64,000 bases of DNA, taken from Acholoe squamosa. Its lineage: Eukaryota; Annelida; Polychaeta; Phyllodocida; Polynoidae. Below are positions 42,501 through 57,500 of the stretch, in pieces (positions within the stretch are counted from its first letter, which is position 1; each line of letters starts with the position of its first letter). Location: contig OX439038.1 in NCBI GenBank assembly GCA_949317995.1, positions 71,682,659 through 71,746,658 of the forward strand, given 5' to 3'. Position numbers and translations under genes: made by a program. The notes beneath the pieces were generated by a model. That model searched no databases and was not told the DNA's origin. It was given only the letters and a program-made list of their open reading frames with translations.

Positions 42501-45500
42501 TGTCTGACTTTTGGAAAAGTTTGAACATCTGAAAATGGACAGACCTCTGAAGGCCATAACAGTGGCGGATCCAGGATTTGAAAAAGGAGGTGGCGCAGCC
42601 CAAAAGGAGCGGGCGTACCCCCTATTTTTAGACAAATTCTGTGGTCCAAAATAAGCAGATAAACTCTTAAGTACTAACAAAAAGGAGATCCCCCTGGGTC
42701 TCCCATAATAGATCCTGGGGGAGGGAGCAGTGGTTTGAAATTCAAATTACATCATACATGGCGTTTTCCTACTTTCCAGAGTAAAGTTGCATGCAATTTC
42801 TTTGTTACACATAGCAACTAGTTGCATGCAACTTTTTGGATGCAACTAGTTGCACCAAAATCCATCAGAATGGATCCCATGCAACTAGTTGCAACCCCCT
42901 AAAGTTGCATGCAATTTCTGCAATACACATAGCAACTAGTTGCATGCAACAATTGCATGCAACTAGTTGCTACGTGTAACTCGGCTGCATAGTCAATGTT
43001 AGTTTATGATTCAGACGACCGTAGTCAACACTAGTCATTATGGGCTTAACTGACCAAAGAGAATTCAGTCCAGAAACGTATTTGGATGAAATTTTCTGTT
43101 AGTTCACAAAAGACTTCACTCTAACAAATACCTGGTTCTTTGATACTTACACTACCGCATGTTGACTTGTTGATCTACAGTTTTAAATGAGAACGGGGAC
43201 TATACATGGCTGTCAACATCTAAACACATAACTTACATACATTCATTGCTGTTGACTATTGACAGAAAAAAAGATTGTTGACTATTGAAACTATCTTCAA
43301 TGCCATCCTAAATCCTAAGAAACTGTGTGCAGATTTACCTCTTGGGGTTATCCCCATCTTTTCAGCATAATAACTGTAATGTTAATGGAAGGATATACCT
43401 ATCACAGTTAATATGTTACATGTGCAATAGTTCATTCTAAGTGAAGCTTTGTGTGAAACTAACCTGTTTAAGACCTTAGCGTTGGTGGGTCTGGTGGCAG
43501 GTACCACAGCTCCAGCACCCAGGACAGCGTCCATGACTCGCGGTGTGATCGAGGTGCTGCTCTCCGGCTGGTCACTCGCACCTGCTGAACTACTTGGTGT
43601 AACCTGCAAGAAAAAGCTTGTGTTCACTTTTTTGCACATAAATGTGTTCAGGGATACGAGGACACCCATGACTCTATACTCATTATCATGACTCAAGGAT
43701 CATTATCATGACTCTTTAATCTAGAGTTATGTATTTATGATCATTTATTATATATCGATATAGAAATACAGCATTGCTGTAATAGCTGCTCAGTCGTATC
43801 ATCTAGATTTATGTACTTATGATCGGATATTACATTTCGAAATAGAAATACAGCATTGCTGTAATAGCTGCTTGGTCATATCATCTAGATTTATGTGCTT
43901 ATGATCGGATTAGTAATTGCTCACTATTTGTCAGTAATTAGTCAATATATGTTAGTACTTAGTCACTATATAACAGCAATTAGTCAATATACGTCAGTAA
44001 TTACTCACTTTGTCAGCAATTAGTAAATATATGTCAGAAATTAGACAATATGTCAGTAATTACTCACTCTTTGTAAGCAATTAGTCAATATGTGTCAGTA
44101 ATTACTCACTATTTGTCAGCAATCAGTCAATATATGCCAGTTCTTAGTCATTATAAAACAACTCTTAGTCCATATATGTCAGTAATTACTCACAATTTGT
44201 CATATATTCGTCAATAGTGAGCAATTACTAACATATATTGACTAAATGCTGATAAACTGTAAGTAACTACTATCATGTATTGACTAATTGCTGACAAAAT
44301 TAATAGTGAATACCGTAATCTCCCGCGTAGAAGGCGCGTCTTCTACGCCAAACAAAATGCTGCTGGGTCTTATACGCGGGAGGGTAATTGCCTTGAGTTG
44401 GGGGTGCGCCTTATACGTGGGTTTTTCCAACATCTCATTTGGGAAAATGCGCTGATGACAGCTTGAACTCATAGCGCCAGCACCGCGGCAGACCGGGAGG
44501 TGTCGACGCGCTCGCCGGGGATAAGGCCCACCATGCGCCGGTGACAGCTTGAACTCATATAGCCAGCAGCCCGGTCGGTGTAGATTTGCTCGGCGGGTTT
44601 GATGCCGACCGTCACACTGTGTGCCGATGACAGCTTGAACTCATATAGCCAGCACCGCGGCAGACCGGGAGGTGTTGACGGGCGCTCAGCGGGTTTGACG
44701 CCGACCATGTGCCGATGACAGCATAGACTCAACAGGTTGACACTATAGACAAAGCGGCATGGCTTGCCGGGGTGTAGGGAACACGTGGGCCGATGACAGC
44801 ATAGACTCATAGCGCTAGCCCGGTCGCTGTAGATTTGCTCGGCGGGTTTGACGCCGACCGTGTGCCGATGACAGCTTGAACTCATATAGCCAGCACCGCG
44901 GCAGACCGGGAGGTGTCGACGGGCTCTCAGCGGGTTTGACGCCGACCGTGTGCCGATGACAGCATAGACTCAACAGGTTGACACTATAGACAAAGCGGCA
45001 TGGCTTGCCGGGGTGTAGGGAACACGTGGGCCGATGACAGCATAGACTCGTAGCGCTAGCCCGGTCACTGTAGATTTGCTCGGCGGGTTTGACGCCGACC
45101 GTGTGCCGATGACAGCTTGAACTCTTATAGGGGGGTGGGGAGGGGGGGGCGCCTTCTACGCGAAACAGCCCCCCTGTGAGTTGGGGGGGCGCCTTATACG
45201 CGGGTTTTTCCGGAAATCGATCCAGAAGAGGTACGTGCGCCTTCTACGTGAAAAGGCCTTCTCTGAGTTGGGGGGGCGCCTTCTACGCGAGCTGCGCCTT
45301 CTACGCGGGAGATTACGGTAGTTACTAGCATATATTAACTTATTGCAGGATGCACAGGAGGAGGAATCAATGGCTATTTCTCTGTTATATATTGACTAAT
45401 TGTTGACAGATTGTGAGTAAATACTGACATGTATTGATAATTGCTGACATAGAGTGACTAAGTACTGACGTATATTGATTAATTACTGACAAATAGTGAG

Positions 45501-48500
45501 TACCGTAAACTCCCGCGTATAAGACGCGTCCTCTAGGCCAAACAAAATGCTGGGGCGTCTTATAGCTTTCTCTCAAGTTGGGGGTGCGTCTTATACTAGG
45601 GGTAATTTTACTATAGAACAGTACTGGATTGACAAAAATCACCCTTAAAATGTGCGTCTTATACGCGAAAATGCATGTGCTAAGTTTGGGGTGCGTCTTA
45701 TACGCGCAGCGCATCTTCTACACGGGAGATTACGGTAATTACTAATATATATTGACTAATTGCTGATAAATGGTGAGTAATTACTGACATATATTGACTG
45801 ACAAATTATGAGTAATTACTGACATATGTAGACTAAGTGTTGTTATATAATAACTAAGAACTGGCACATATTGACTGAGTGCTGACAAATAGTGAGTAAA
45901 TACTGACATATATTGATTAATTGCTGACAAAGAGTGAGTAATTACTAATATGAATTATATTGAATAATTGCTGACAAATAGTGAGTAATTACTGACATAA
46001 TTATATTGACGAATTGCTGACAAATAGTGAACAATTACAAACATATATTAACTAATTGCTGACAAATAGTCCATAGATACTGGCATATTTTGACAAATAC
46101 CAGTCAAGACAGGATGCACAATTGAATCAATGGCTATTCCTCGGTTATATATTGACTAATTGCTGACAGATTGTGAGTAAATACTGACATGTATTGATAA
46201 TTGCTGATATAGAGTGACTAAGTACTGACTTATATTGACTAATGACATATGTTGACTAATTTATTTCTGACAAAGAGTGCATAGTTACTGATATATTCTG
46301 ACTAATTGCTGAGAAACAGTGACAAAGTACTGACATATATTTACTTATTGCTAACAAATTGTGAGTAAATACTGACATATATCGACTAATTGCTGACAAA
46401 TAGTGAGTAATTACTAATATATATTGAATAATTGCTGACAAATAGTGAGCAATTACTAACAGATAGACTAATTGCTGACAAATAGTGAGCAATTACTAAC
46501 ATATATTGATTAATACTGATAAAATGTAAGTAACTACTACCATGTATTGACTAATTGCTGACAAATAGTGAATAATTACTAACATATATTAACTAATTGC
46601 TGACAAATAGTCCATAGATACTGACACATTTTGACAAATACCAGTCAAGACAGGATGCACAATTGAATCAATGGCTATTTCTCTGTTATATATTGACTAA
46701 TTGTTGACAGATTAAGAGTAAATACTGACATGTATTGATAATTGCTGATATAGAGTGACTAAGTACTGACGTATATTGACTAATTGCTGACAAATTGTGA
46801 GTAATTACTAATATATATATTGACTAATTGCTGACAAATAGTGAGTAATTACTAATATATATTGATTAATTGCTGACAAATAGTGAGTAATTACCATCAT
46901 ACCATAGCACTAATACTAACCTGTTATGGCCCTAAACTGAATACATGTACCGTAAAAACACAGATTAAAACACAAATTAAAACACAGAATGGCGTCAACA
47001 TTTTCAATCAAACAGCAGAGAATGGAGAAATGGAAAGATATCCATTCAGTGCAAACAGGGCTTGCGCAGGTATTGATGTGTAAAGCTTATCAACAGTGAT
47101 AATGCAATGGTAACTAGCATTTGGATCTAAAAGGTTTAAGCATGTGATCAAGCAATGGCTGCCTCCATTGAACAACTTGTTTGATGCTATACAAAGGTAG
47201 AGGAGGGGTCTTTCTTTTCTACTGTTCAGATTCCACTAGTCACTAGGTGCAGTCAGTAGTTTATACTTGCAAGCATATGAATTCTATAAGAGACCAATGG
47301 AACATATCTATATTATATTGAACAGTACCAAGATACTGCATAATTATGCTAATTATGCAAATAATATGCGCAGATATGGAATGTTTGGTATCAATCTGGG
47401 GTGTTTCATCCCCCTAAAGGATATGCCCCCCTAAAAAATTTGTTTCAAAAAACAATAAGCAAAATAATTTTTTTGACTTGCAGCCTTTTCAGCCTGAGCT
47501 GGTCCACCTGCGCCCTACCTCCAGCCAAAACCTATCTGTTTTAAGTGTCACCGGCGAAAAAGGGCTGGTTTGAGGAAGGAATGGATCGAAATATAGGCTT
47601 TTTTGGGACGCGGGGGCAGACGCCAGTCCAGGCACTGGCAGAGAGGTTCAAGAACTGGCAGTTTTACAAAATAAACCGTATCTCCCTTAATAATAGGAGT
47701 TTCCCATAGTGTGACCTATAGATAAAGGGTAGCTCGAGCTGGCGAACGTCATGGCAGTCTTTATTTTCAAATATGCACAATTGGAACAAAGTTATCACCA
47801 ACTCAGCGATCTTTTAAGGACAAATAAATGCATTGGTGCATCATGCTGACCTTATGAAATAAAATGACAGGTGGTCTAAGGGTCTCTCAGCTAATAAAAA
47901 TGTGTAGTCTATTATACCAACCTAGCGATATTTTAGGCCTAATTAGCGATCTTTTAAGGCATTGTGAGGGTGTGTAGGGCAGGGGGGATTGGACTATTGG
48001 TTTATGTGTCCCACCAATACCCACCCCTATTATGAGGTGATTGGGTGCTGGGTGGTGCAGGGGGGGGGGTCTGACAGTATACTATTGCGAGGTGATTAGG
48101 AGGAGGGTGGGAACTGTAGGCAGGGAGAGCAAGCTGTAGCCTCTCTGTAGGCGAGATCTGAGTGGGTAGCTACAGGGATTAGCTGTAGGCCAGGGGACGT
48201 TAGGGATAGCTTTTACACGTTTTAGAAACACTGGTGGCCCATATGCCACCAGTTCTCTGTAAGGTCTAATGCCATGACGTAGGTGTAACAAACATAGACT
48301 TGCATAGGTCTTATATAAATCTGTTTTCTTATTGCCTATTTAGTCTGAGGCCATGTCTTAAATATTATACCTTTGCAGGGACAGAAAAAAAATTTATAAC
48401 TGAAATGACCTTAGCAAGGCCTAAGCGGTCTAGGTCACAATCCAATGATTTCAGTAGCTGAGCTATTGTGTCTGTTTTTGGTCGACAAATGGACGACGAT

Positions 48501-51500
48501 TTCTCCCTGTTCTGGAACGCTGTATATAGCTGGGAGTCTTTAGCTCCCAGCTAATAAGTGAGATATTGAGAGAACCTCTGAATGTTTACCAAAGTTAGTT
48601 TAGAATATACGATATGAACTGCGTTCAAGAAACGCGGCTCTGGACTACAACAGCTCGGCCGGGACCCTGCCTTCACATATCCTGTAGACCTTTTTCACGC
48701 CATGCCAGGCTCCCTCTCTGGGGACTGCTCGTCTCCCTTCACACTTGCCATTTTGGTATTTTCGCGCCATGGCTGGCGAAAATTATATCAGGAGGCCTTG
48801 AATAAGGATCTAATCTAACACTGTACAGACCAGGGCACCTCAAATTGCTCAATATACTGTTTGCCAAAGAAATATAAGGTTTAAACATGTTCCCCTTCGA
48901 TTCCACATAATTAGAAGAGGGGATGGTTGACATTTCTTACTTTTCAGGCGGATTCTGTGAGCAATACCATCAAGCTTCCATAGACAATGTCACGGGCTTT
49001 TGGGCGATACCGGAAACGCGGCTGCGCCGCATTGATAATTATTTACAGATGACCTGGAATCTGTTTCAAAAACGAAGGGTAACGAGCCTTATCATTCATT
49101 TTGCAATGAGATTTTCCAGCGGCAAATACAATGAAATGACACATAAGCTCCTCCATGGCTTGATCCTGATAACAAAGGAACCGTGCTACGAAGAGCAGAA
49201 CTAAGTGTATTTACCTGTGGGGAGGCGGTCGGGACGGCTGTAGTGGTATCCAGTGACAGTTCTTCTGCACTCAGCGTCAAGATAGGCTGCTCCTGGCCAT
49301 TTGGAGGCACCTAAAAAAGATGTTGGAATCAATGTCCATTGATTCATTTTAAAAAGTTTTGCCATCCCCCCTGCATTGCTTTTCTTTTGCATCTTTTCAG
49401 TGTTTCCTTCCTTACTCAAATAACGACCCATGTTTTTCTTTAAAGAGCTTTGTAAGGTCTACATGATGTGCAACAACACAATTCCATGAGTCTGTTGAGA
49501 ATAAGTGAACAATGGCAGTCACACAAAAAGACAAAATCATGTTGATAATACAGGTCACAGTCAATTTTGAAAAAAAAAACAAGAGTATCGCTAAAACTAG
49601 ATTTTCATACGCACGTTTCCTTCAACCAGGGCGCGCAAGATGTCATCACTCTCATCCTCCTCGACATCCTCGATGAGTGGCTTCTAAATGAAGTAAAGAT
49701 TTATGGTTTTACCTAGCTGACATGAACATACATAGATACGAAACTGTCGGGTGCAATCCCCTCCGTTCTTGATTAAGAAATACTCAACGATTCTGTCTTC
49801 AAAATCACATTTAATCCTTCACCTAGCAATTAGTATTTCAAAGGATTGCATGCAATTACCTTAATGAAACAAGAACGCACCGCTCTACAATCTAACTCGT
49901 GCCTATACATGCATCATGCAGGCCTTCTGAGGGGATTTTCCTGCCGAGGCTTCCTATCATCATAACTAAGGGTCATAATCATATAGCCATAAGAGCATTA
50001 AACCTGGGATTTACCTCAGCATCAGTTGGGAAGGATACGGTAGTGGCGGTGCTGGGTGGGCTGGTGGTTGTGAGCGTCCCTCTCAGTACAGAGGGCATCT
50101 GGTCGGTCACCTCATGAATAGACAGCGTGTGGGCTGGACTCTGTCCCTCATCTAACCCTGCTGTATGCGAGTCCGGCTGAAACAATTATAGAGGTGGGCA
50201 TGGTTTCTAAGACTGCTTCTTTTTGCGTAACATTAAATTGAGAGTGCAAGCCATAGCTTATGTGAAAATTTGGTGCTCGGTGAGATTTTCAGATAAAACT
50301 CACTGATCAAGAAATAATATTCCAATTTTCTAATTTAAGATGCCACTCCCAGGTCGAAAAGAAAAGAAGTAAGAAGTGATACACATATAATAGCTCAATT
50401 TTCTACACAAAATTAACTCCACACAAAATTAAGTGCTAAAATTCTGCAGAAAAAGCAGGAATTATTGCAAAAGCAGGAAACTGGAATCCCTACTTAATCC
50501 ACTAGGGTCGTAATTAAAGCTGCTACAAGATGTGATATGCGTTCTTCTGATTTCTATCTCAGAACATTGTACATCATTTTCCAATTAGTTTCATGGTATT
50601 CAATCTAGTAAGAAGTGGGTGTTAATACATTCAATGAAAACGCAATGTTCAACTGTGCTCACTGCATTGGTGCGAAGGTAAACTGCATTGGTTAATTAGT
50701 TCAAACCAAAGTCTCCAAGTGGTAGCACTGAGCAGTCTGCAACCCTGCAGGCTTCTCTTGGGAAGGAGTCTTTGCAATAGAACACAACAGTCTGATTTCC
50801 TAATTACAGGTGTCACAACTGAGCTCATGCAATTAAGTAGTTGTCAACAAAGATAAAATGCTGGAAGCAATATATTTCTAGACATCTATTTCTTTGAGGT
50901 TTGCATGGTTAAAACTCTCAGAATCAGTTGAGATGTCAACAGTACACACAAGCAAGTGGGCTGATTGTAGATATATCCAAAACGAAAATTCTTTACATTT
51001 CACGTCTTGTTGCAGCTTTAAATTAGTGTACTAATATACAATCGTTTTATCAGTTTGATACACTAGATGGCGTCCTAGTTGACCCCTAGGCTACAGGGGC
51101 TACTCACCCACCCAGCCTTTGCAGCCCTATAGGCCTATTGAGGGGACAGAAACACCTCTCACAATTATACTGTCTTGAAATTGAAAGACGGTTTCAAGAG
51201 CTTAGAAATCAGAGATATACAGAGAGAGATAGTATATTTAGATATCCCAAAAATATTGGATTGGAAAAATGAACCAAACACCTTCTATAGCATTTCTAAT
51301 CTTCAGGTACACTCTGCAGTGAGTAAGAGAGAACTAACCATGCCCCTGTAGCAGGGGCAATTTGGCTTGGTCGACACTAACGCCATCTACTGTATATCCT
51401 TGATAGAACTTTTGTATAGCGAGCCAACAACTTGCAGCATAGAGAGAGGTAGGGTAAGGCGACACTCATATACTAACCGAGTTTACCTGGTAACCTTTGG

Positions 51501-54500
51501 CAAAGGAGTCTATGGACAGTTGAGACCCATATTTGGCCATCTTGGCTCCCTCCAGCTGACTGGCATCATTCAACATGAGTGGCATCTTCCGTTTGCGGTC
51601 AACTCCTCGGTTTCCAACCAGCGACATCAAGAACTGAATCAGCTGTAAAAGTGACATGCATTTTATTAGGCCAAAGTGTGAAACAAGGATGGGGATGGGA
51701 TAATCTCTTCCTTAGATCACAAAAGCTAAAGTGTATAGGAAGTAGATGGCGACCAGGAAGCATTGTACGATGTGAAAGTTGGTTGCGTACACCACCAAAA
51801 GTCACTGAGTTATTTCATGTTGCAGTGGAAAGCAATCCCATAAATTCATATCAATGATGGATTGATTTATTTCTCCAAAGGTGTGATCCCCTACCACATG
51901 TGACTGCTAGAACTAATAGGCACGTATTTATATGCTGTTGTCCATCAGTGATCACATCTATAGATGACCCAATCTATGAGATTACAGTGTCAGATCCAGA
52001 GTTTAGAAAAGAAAGGAGGCATGCCCCTTATTTAGCCCATAATTCTGGCTAAATTCTAGGCTAATAAGAGCTAAATAAACTCTTAACTACAGGGAAAAAG
52101 AGGGGGCGCGCACTCCGCTCCTCACATTTAAATCCGCCACTGTTGAGATAAATGACCGAAGGGTTGATACTAACCTTGTTAACGATCTGTTGCTGCTTCA
52201 TGTGCTTCTGTCTCAGGGAGGCAATCTCCAGCCACAGCAGCTCATTCTCCCTGGTTTAATTAAGGGTCACATAGGTTTTACTACTAAGTCAATGAGTCAA
52301 TGTTGATAGCGTAATGACAGAGGCTGAGAGCATCAGATACAAAGATAGAGGATGCCAATAATACTTACTGTGGCCTAAATATTGGAACACCCTTGCTGCA
52401 TATCATTGAACCTAAACTATTGCCACTATTTTCCTTCTATTCATGATAAATAATACCAAGTTTTGAGTTCTGTCCACTCTTCTATCACATATGTAAGCTA
52501 CCTCTTGACAGCTTCCAGTTTATTGTTAACTGTGTCTTGTTTTCCCTTCATAGCACGAACATCATGTAAGACACGCTGTACGTCATCCGGCCGGACCTTC
52601 ATCTCATCTGACTTGACGTTTGGGACCTGTGAAGACATGCCACGCTATGATAGCGACCAGGCAATATTTAAATGTTACAGCAACATAATTCTCTATGGTA
52701 CCCTTAGAAAAAAGCCTCACACAAGCATCAGTGGTAATTTGATGAACTGGTCTTAGGATAGATTTATTTCCAATATGATTTAAGCCACCCTGATGTTTCT
52801 CTAAATTTTGAATTTGAACTATACATATAGGGGTCATTTTTAAATGAGGGTGCCATAATGTACAGCCTATTCACCTTTCGCTTGATGTGCTCTAATAGGT
52901 TCTCGTTGTCTCGCTGGAAGTACTGATGAGCAAACTCCATGTCATCCTTTTCCACTTTCAACCCGCCGGACTCCACGCCAACCACCTTCCGGAACCCATC
53001 TGCCATTAAAAAACAAACTTTTATCACTTGTCAGTTTTGTACCAACTATTAAAAATTTAATAGGGATATTCTTACTGTATAAGTCTGAGTTCTCGCTCGA
53101 TTTAAACATAAAACTCTCGGATAAAATTCAACCGCTAGATATACATTGAATTATGAAACAGTTGTACATTTATGCTCCTGTGTTGTTTTCAAGTTTTCAT
53201 GGCAATTTTGAGACGTACTGTTATAGCCTGTGCTTAAGGACCAAATTAATTGATAATTCTGTAGGGTCGGCATGAAGCAGGAATGCATCAAATTAACCAT
53301 GGAGCATGATGCATTAGTGCACTATCTACGGGTACCCTAAAATTTAATCAAAGCGTTAATGACTTACACATGTTGAGCTGACGGATAAAGCTGGCGATGT
53401 TGCTGTGCTTGAAGTACAGAGGTAGAACCTCCTTAGAGAAGCGGCCCTGGTCAAACACATGGAAACTCTTCCCCGACTGAAAAAAGATAATAGTACCAGG
53501 TTAACTATATATACCGGTAATACACATATTGATATCAGTGTTCAGAGTGGATGAAAAATGAGTCTCTTGATCTGAGGTACTATTATCGCAAGGACAGGGG
53601 TGTGGTTTAATTTTTTTATATCAAAAAGTAAATCAGATTACCAGTAGATCATAAGTGCTCATTTTATGATCTGGTATTCATGTCAAAAGTAATGCATCAT
53701 CCTAGTTCCTTTGGACAATATCATCTCCAAGAGATCAAAGGAGAGAGAAATTTCTAATAGGGTTATACTTGTTGAACAAACATGTCTTAAATGTTCTTTT
53801 TAGATGGCATACTGTTCCTTAATATCCTTTTATCTAAAATATATTGTAATGGAGTCGGCTTCGGTGGAATACGCGGGGAGGAGACGGGCGAGTCCGGCGG
53901 AGGGGCCAGACGTTAATTGGAGCGGCCGACGCCGGGTGGCGCCGCGGTCGGCGGGCTTTGCCCGTATTTGGTAGTGTGACGTCACCGGGACATCAGGGGG
54001 GTATATAAGGGGGAGTTCGGGAGGAGTCGGGGGTCGGACTGACTAGAGGTGGAGCCGCCAAGACGCACGGTGAGGCAGCAGGGGCCAGTAGTAGCAGAGA
54101 CGCCGGGATCCGACTGGGAGTGGGATCGCCGCCGGAAACGCTGGGGAGAGCTAGCTGCCGCCGCACGGGTCGAAGCGATAAGTGGTCGGTGTACCTAAGC
54201 CCACAGGGCGGGCCGGGATGTGGCCCATGAATAAAAGTATTTAGGTCGTTAACTCAGAATCCGGTGTTCATCCTTATTTATTACAATATCATAACACTAC
54301 CATATGAGGAGGCGTGTTTTTGATGACTTCAGGAAAACCTTGAGGAAAGCACAGCATAGCTGTGATGAATTATTTTGCCAAGGTTGATTACCAGAATATT
54401 TGAATAGGTTCCCTCTCGCTATAGACCAATAGCTCATCTATTGAAATCATTAGACCATGACCTAGACCACTTAGGAATTGATGAAGTCCTTTCAGTAATT

Positions 54501-57500
54501 CATTCATTCATAGTTACTGACATATTTTGACTAATTGCTGACAAATAGTGCATAATTACTGACATATAATGACTAATTGCAGAAAAATAGTGAGTAAGTG
54601 CTGAAATGTTTTGACTAATTGCTGACAAATAGTACATAACTACTGACACATTTTGACTAATTGCTGACAAATAGTGCATAGGTACTGACATATTTTGACT
54701 ATACCAGTCAAGGCACGATGTACCAACAAATCAATGGCTATGAATCTATGCCTATTCTATTTTTTCTAACTTACAGACCCATATTCCTGATGGTCCCTGA
54801 GATAGACTGCATCATATCAGTCAAGGCATAATGCACCAATGAATCATACTATGTACTATGCTAACATAATTTATAATGACATATGTTGACTAATTTATTT
54901 CTGACAAAGAGTGCATAGTTACTGATATATTCTGACTAATTGCTGAGAAATAGTGACAAAGTACTGACATATATTTACTTATTGCTAACAAAATGTGAGT
55001 AAATACTGACATATATTGACTAATTGCTGACAAATTGTATGTAAAAACTGACATATGTTGACTAATTTCTGATATATAGTGACTAAGTACTGACATATCC
55101 TGACTAATTGCTGTTATATAGTGAGTAATTACTAACATATATGGACTAATTGCTGACAAATAGTGAATTATTACTGATATATTTTGACTAATTACTGACA
55201 AAAAAATGAGTAATTACTATTATATATTGACTAATTGCTGACAAATATCGAACATATCTATATTATATTGATCAGTACCAAGAAACTGCATAATTATGCA
55301 AAAAAAAATTGCAACAATGCATTGTGGGATATGGATCTGTGGAAGTTTCTCCCTACGATCGACCATGCACTATCGAAAATCCGTTTTGACTGAAATTAAG
55401 CGAAATAAAATTTTGGACTGGGACAATTTTTTGTCAAAGCCCCAACCACCATACACAGCGAAAGGCCTCCTCCCACAACGCTTTGAGCATCCGTCCACCT
55501 GTTCAGCGACTGATACTTGTTTCTATGTATTTCTACTACAAGTACCGCAGGTTTGGTGCGTAAATTGTTTACCGAGTTCGCAATGGCAGCCTGTGGGCGT
55601 AAATTGAGGCAACGTGGGAGCGTAAATGGCATCATATACAAAAACTGTCATATCTCCCTTACTAATAGGAGTTTCCCATAGTGTGACCTAAAGGGTAGCT
55701 CGAGCTGGCGAATATCACTGCGGTCTTTGTTTTTTGTGTGTGAGGGCTCTAGGCGTGAGAGACAATTAAAACTCGCAACATACAGTCACTGTCGGCATTC
55801 TGGGTGCCATTATAAGTGTGTGAGGGCTCTAGGTTCGTTTGTTTGTTTAGTTTCACGTCCGGGGGCCATCGAGGAACTCAGACATTCAAAGGGCTCTAGG
55901 TGTCAGAGACATTTAAAACTCGCAACATACAGTCACTGTCGGCATTCTGGGTGCTATTATAAGTGTGCGAGGGCTGTAGGGGTGAGAGATAATTAAAACT
56001 AGCACCATACAGAGTGGGGGGGGGGGGGGGAGCGACCTGATGAGAGCTGGGGGGAGGGGGTAAGAAGTAGTGGAGACAGGTGGGTACTGTAGGCAGGGAG
56101 AGCAAGCTGCAACATTTCTGTAGGCGAGATCTGAGTGGGTAGGGCATCTGAGGTGTTATATATAGCATGGACAATCAAAAGTCGACAGGAAAGCTTTGAC
56201 AGCTATTTCCAGCTGATCATGGGGGCTATAGGCGAGATAAAGTGGGTAGGGCGGGTGTAGGTGTAGGTGGCCTTAAGTGGGTAAATGGATGTATGCATGT
56301 GGGTGGCTTTCACAGCTTCATGAAATCAACAAGAAAAGCTATCAGGTGGCCTGTGACAAACATAAGACTTGCATAGGTCTTATATAAACCCATTTTGTTA
56401 TTGCCTATTTAGTCTGAGGCGAGGTCTTAAATATTATACCTATGCAGGCACAGAAAAAAAAATGAATAACTGAAAGGACCTCATCAAGGCCTAAGCGGTT
56501 AGGTCATGGTCTGATGATTTTAGTAGATGAGCTATTGGTCTAAATTTTAGCGCAAGGGTATACATGTGAATTAATTATTTTCATAAATGAAAATAATTCA
56601 ATAACTGGTAGCTAAGTGACCATGAGATTCAGGGCTATCTATATATCCAAGTATCGCATGATACTTTCTCTCTCATATCAGTTTATATCTGAAATTAAGT
56701 GTGACATGCCTCTTGTTCACGGTCATTTTCAGGCATCTTAAGGTGTTCAGACCCTAAGTCTTTCCAGGATCTCTTTTGGGGGCAGATATTAAAGACACTT
56801 TATCTGCACCCAATGATTTTTTATAAAATTTTCTAAATGGATATTGGAAAATCGTGAGGGTTTTTGAGCAAAAGAGTGAAGGTAATCCTCCCGACAAAAT
56901 GGGTTTCAAAACTGGATACGTAAATTTTAATGGTACTTTCTAGTCTAAATATTGGTAAAAAATAAGGGATGTGTGCTCTTTAGACCATGGACAATGCTTA
57001 TATGGTTGATTAAGGCATATGGATAGTTGTTTTGTGGGCTCCAAATGTGCACAAAGGGACACTCAGACTCAGTCTCAGAGAGGACAGAAAAGGAAGACAT
57101 GCCCATTTAAAGAGGGGACGTGGAAGAACGGCCGTAGGCGAGTGCAAGGTTGTATACCTACACTACAGTTGTGTAGCATGTACTACAGCTGTAGGTATTT
57201 TGCTTCTTATAGTGATGACGCATGTCCACACTCAAGACAAGCAGGGGTGGGCATATTGCAAAGTGCTGGAGCAAACGTGCGAATCGTTGTAGCAGTGCAT
57301 TTTAAATGGGATTGGTAGGCAATTTGGTCTGAGAAAATGGTCAGCTTCTACTTGTCAAAATTGGTGTATTTTGGGGTTTTTGGGGAGGCACAATCCCATA
57401 AAAATCCATCAATTGAAATAAAAATCCTATCATACAGTAGGTATGAATGTACTCTAATAAGACGTGATACTATGTTTATTATTTGAGTGATTTTGGAGAC

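Larger units (their letters stand above)
43905..46893. repeat. 42-bp minisatellite array in HSF intron 9, interrupted by two MITEs
   Basis: The unit is two related 21-mers, TGACTAATTGCTGACAAATAG and TGAGTAATTACTGACATATAT. Degenerate copies fill 43905-44310, 45321-45500 and 45738-46893. A spacer word, GGATGCACAATTGAATCAATGGC, recurs at about 45350, 46113 and 46652, giving a higher-order period near 540 bp. A shorter array of the same unit is at 54500-55250. Confidence 0.88.

Noticed and set aside
54500-55201. Minus-strand ORFs with repeated SAISQ-MSV peptides (also 46256-46492)
   Set aside because: These are translations of the 42-bp minisatellite (14-residue period), not genes.
57019-57318. 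99-codon plus-strand ORF in HSF intron 1
   Set aside because: A genuine ATG but no recognisable domain, no neighbours on that strand and a competing overlapping frame of similar length.
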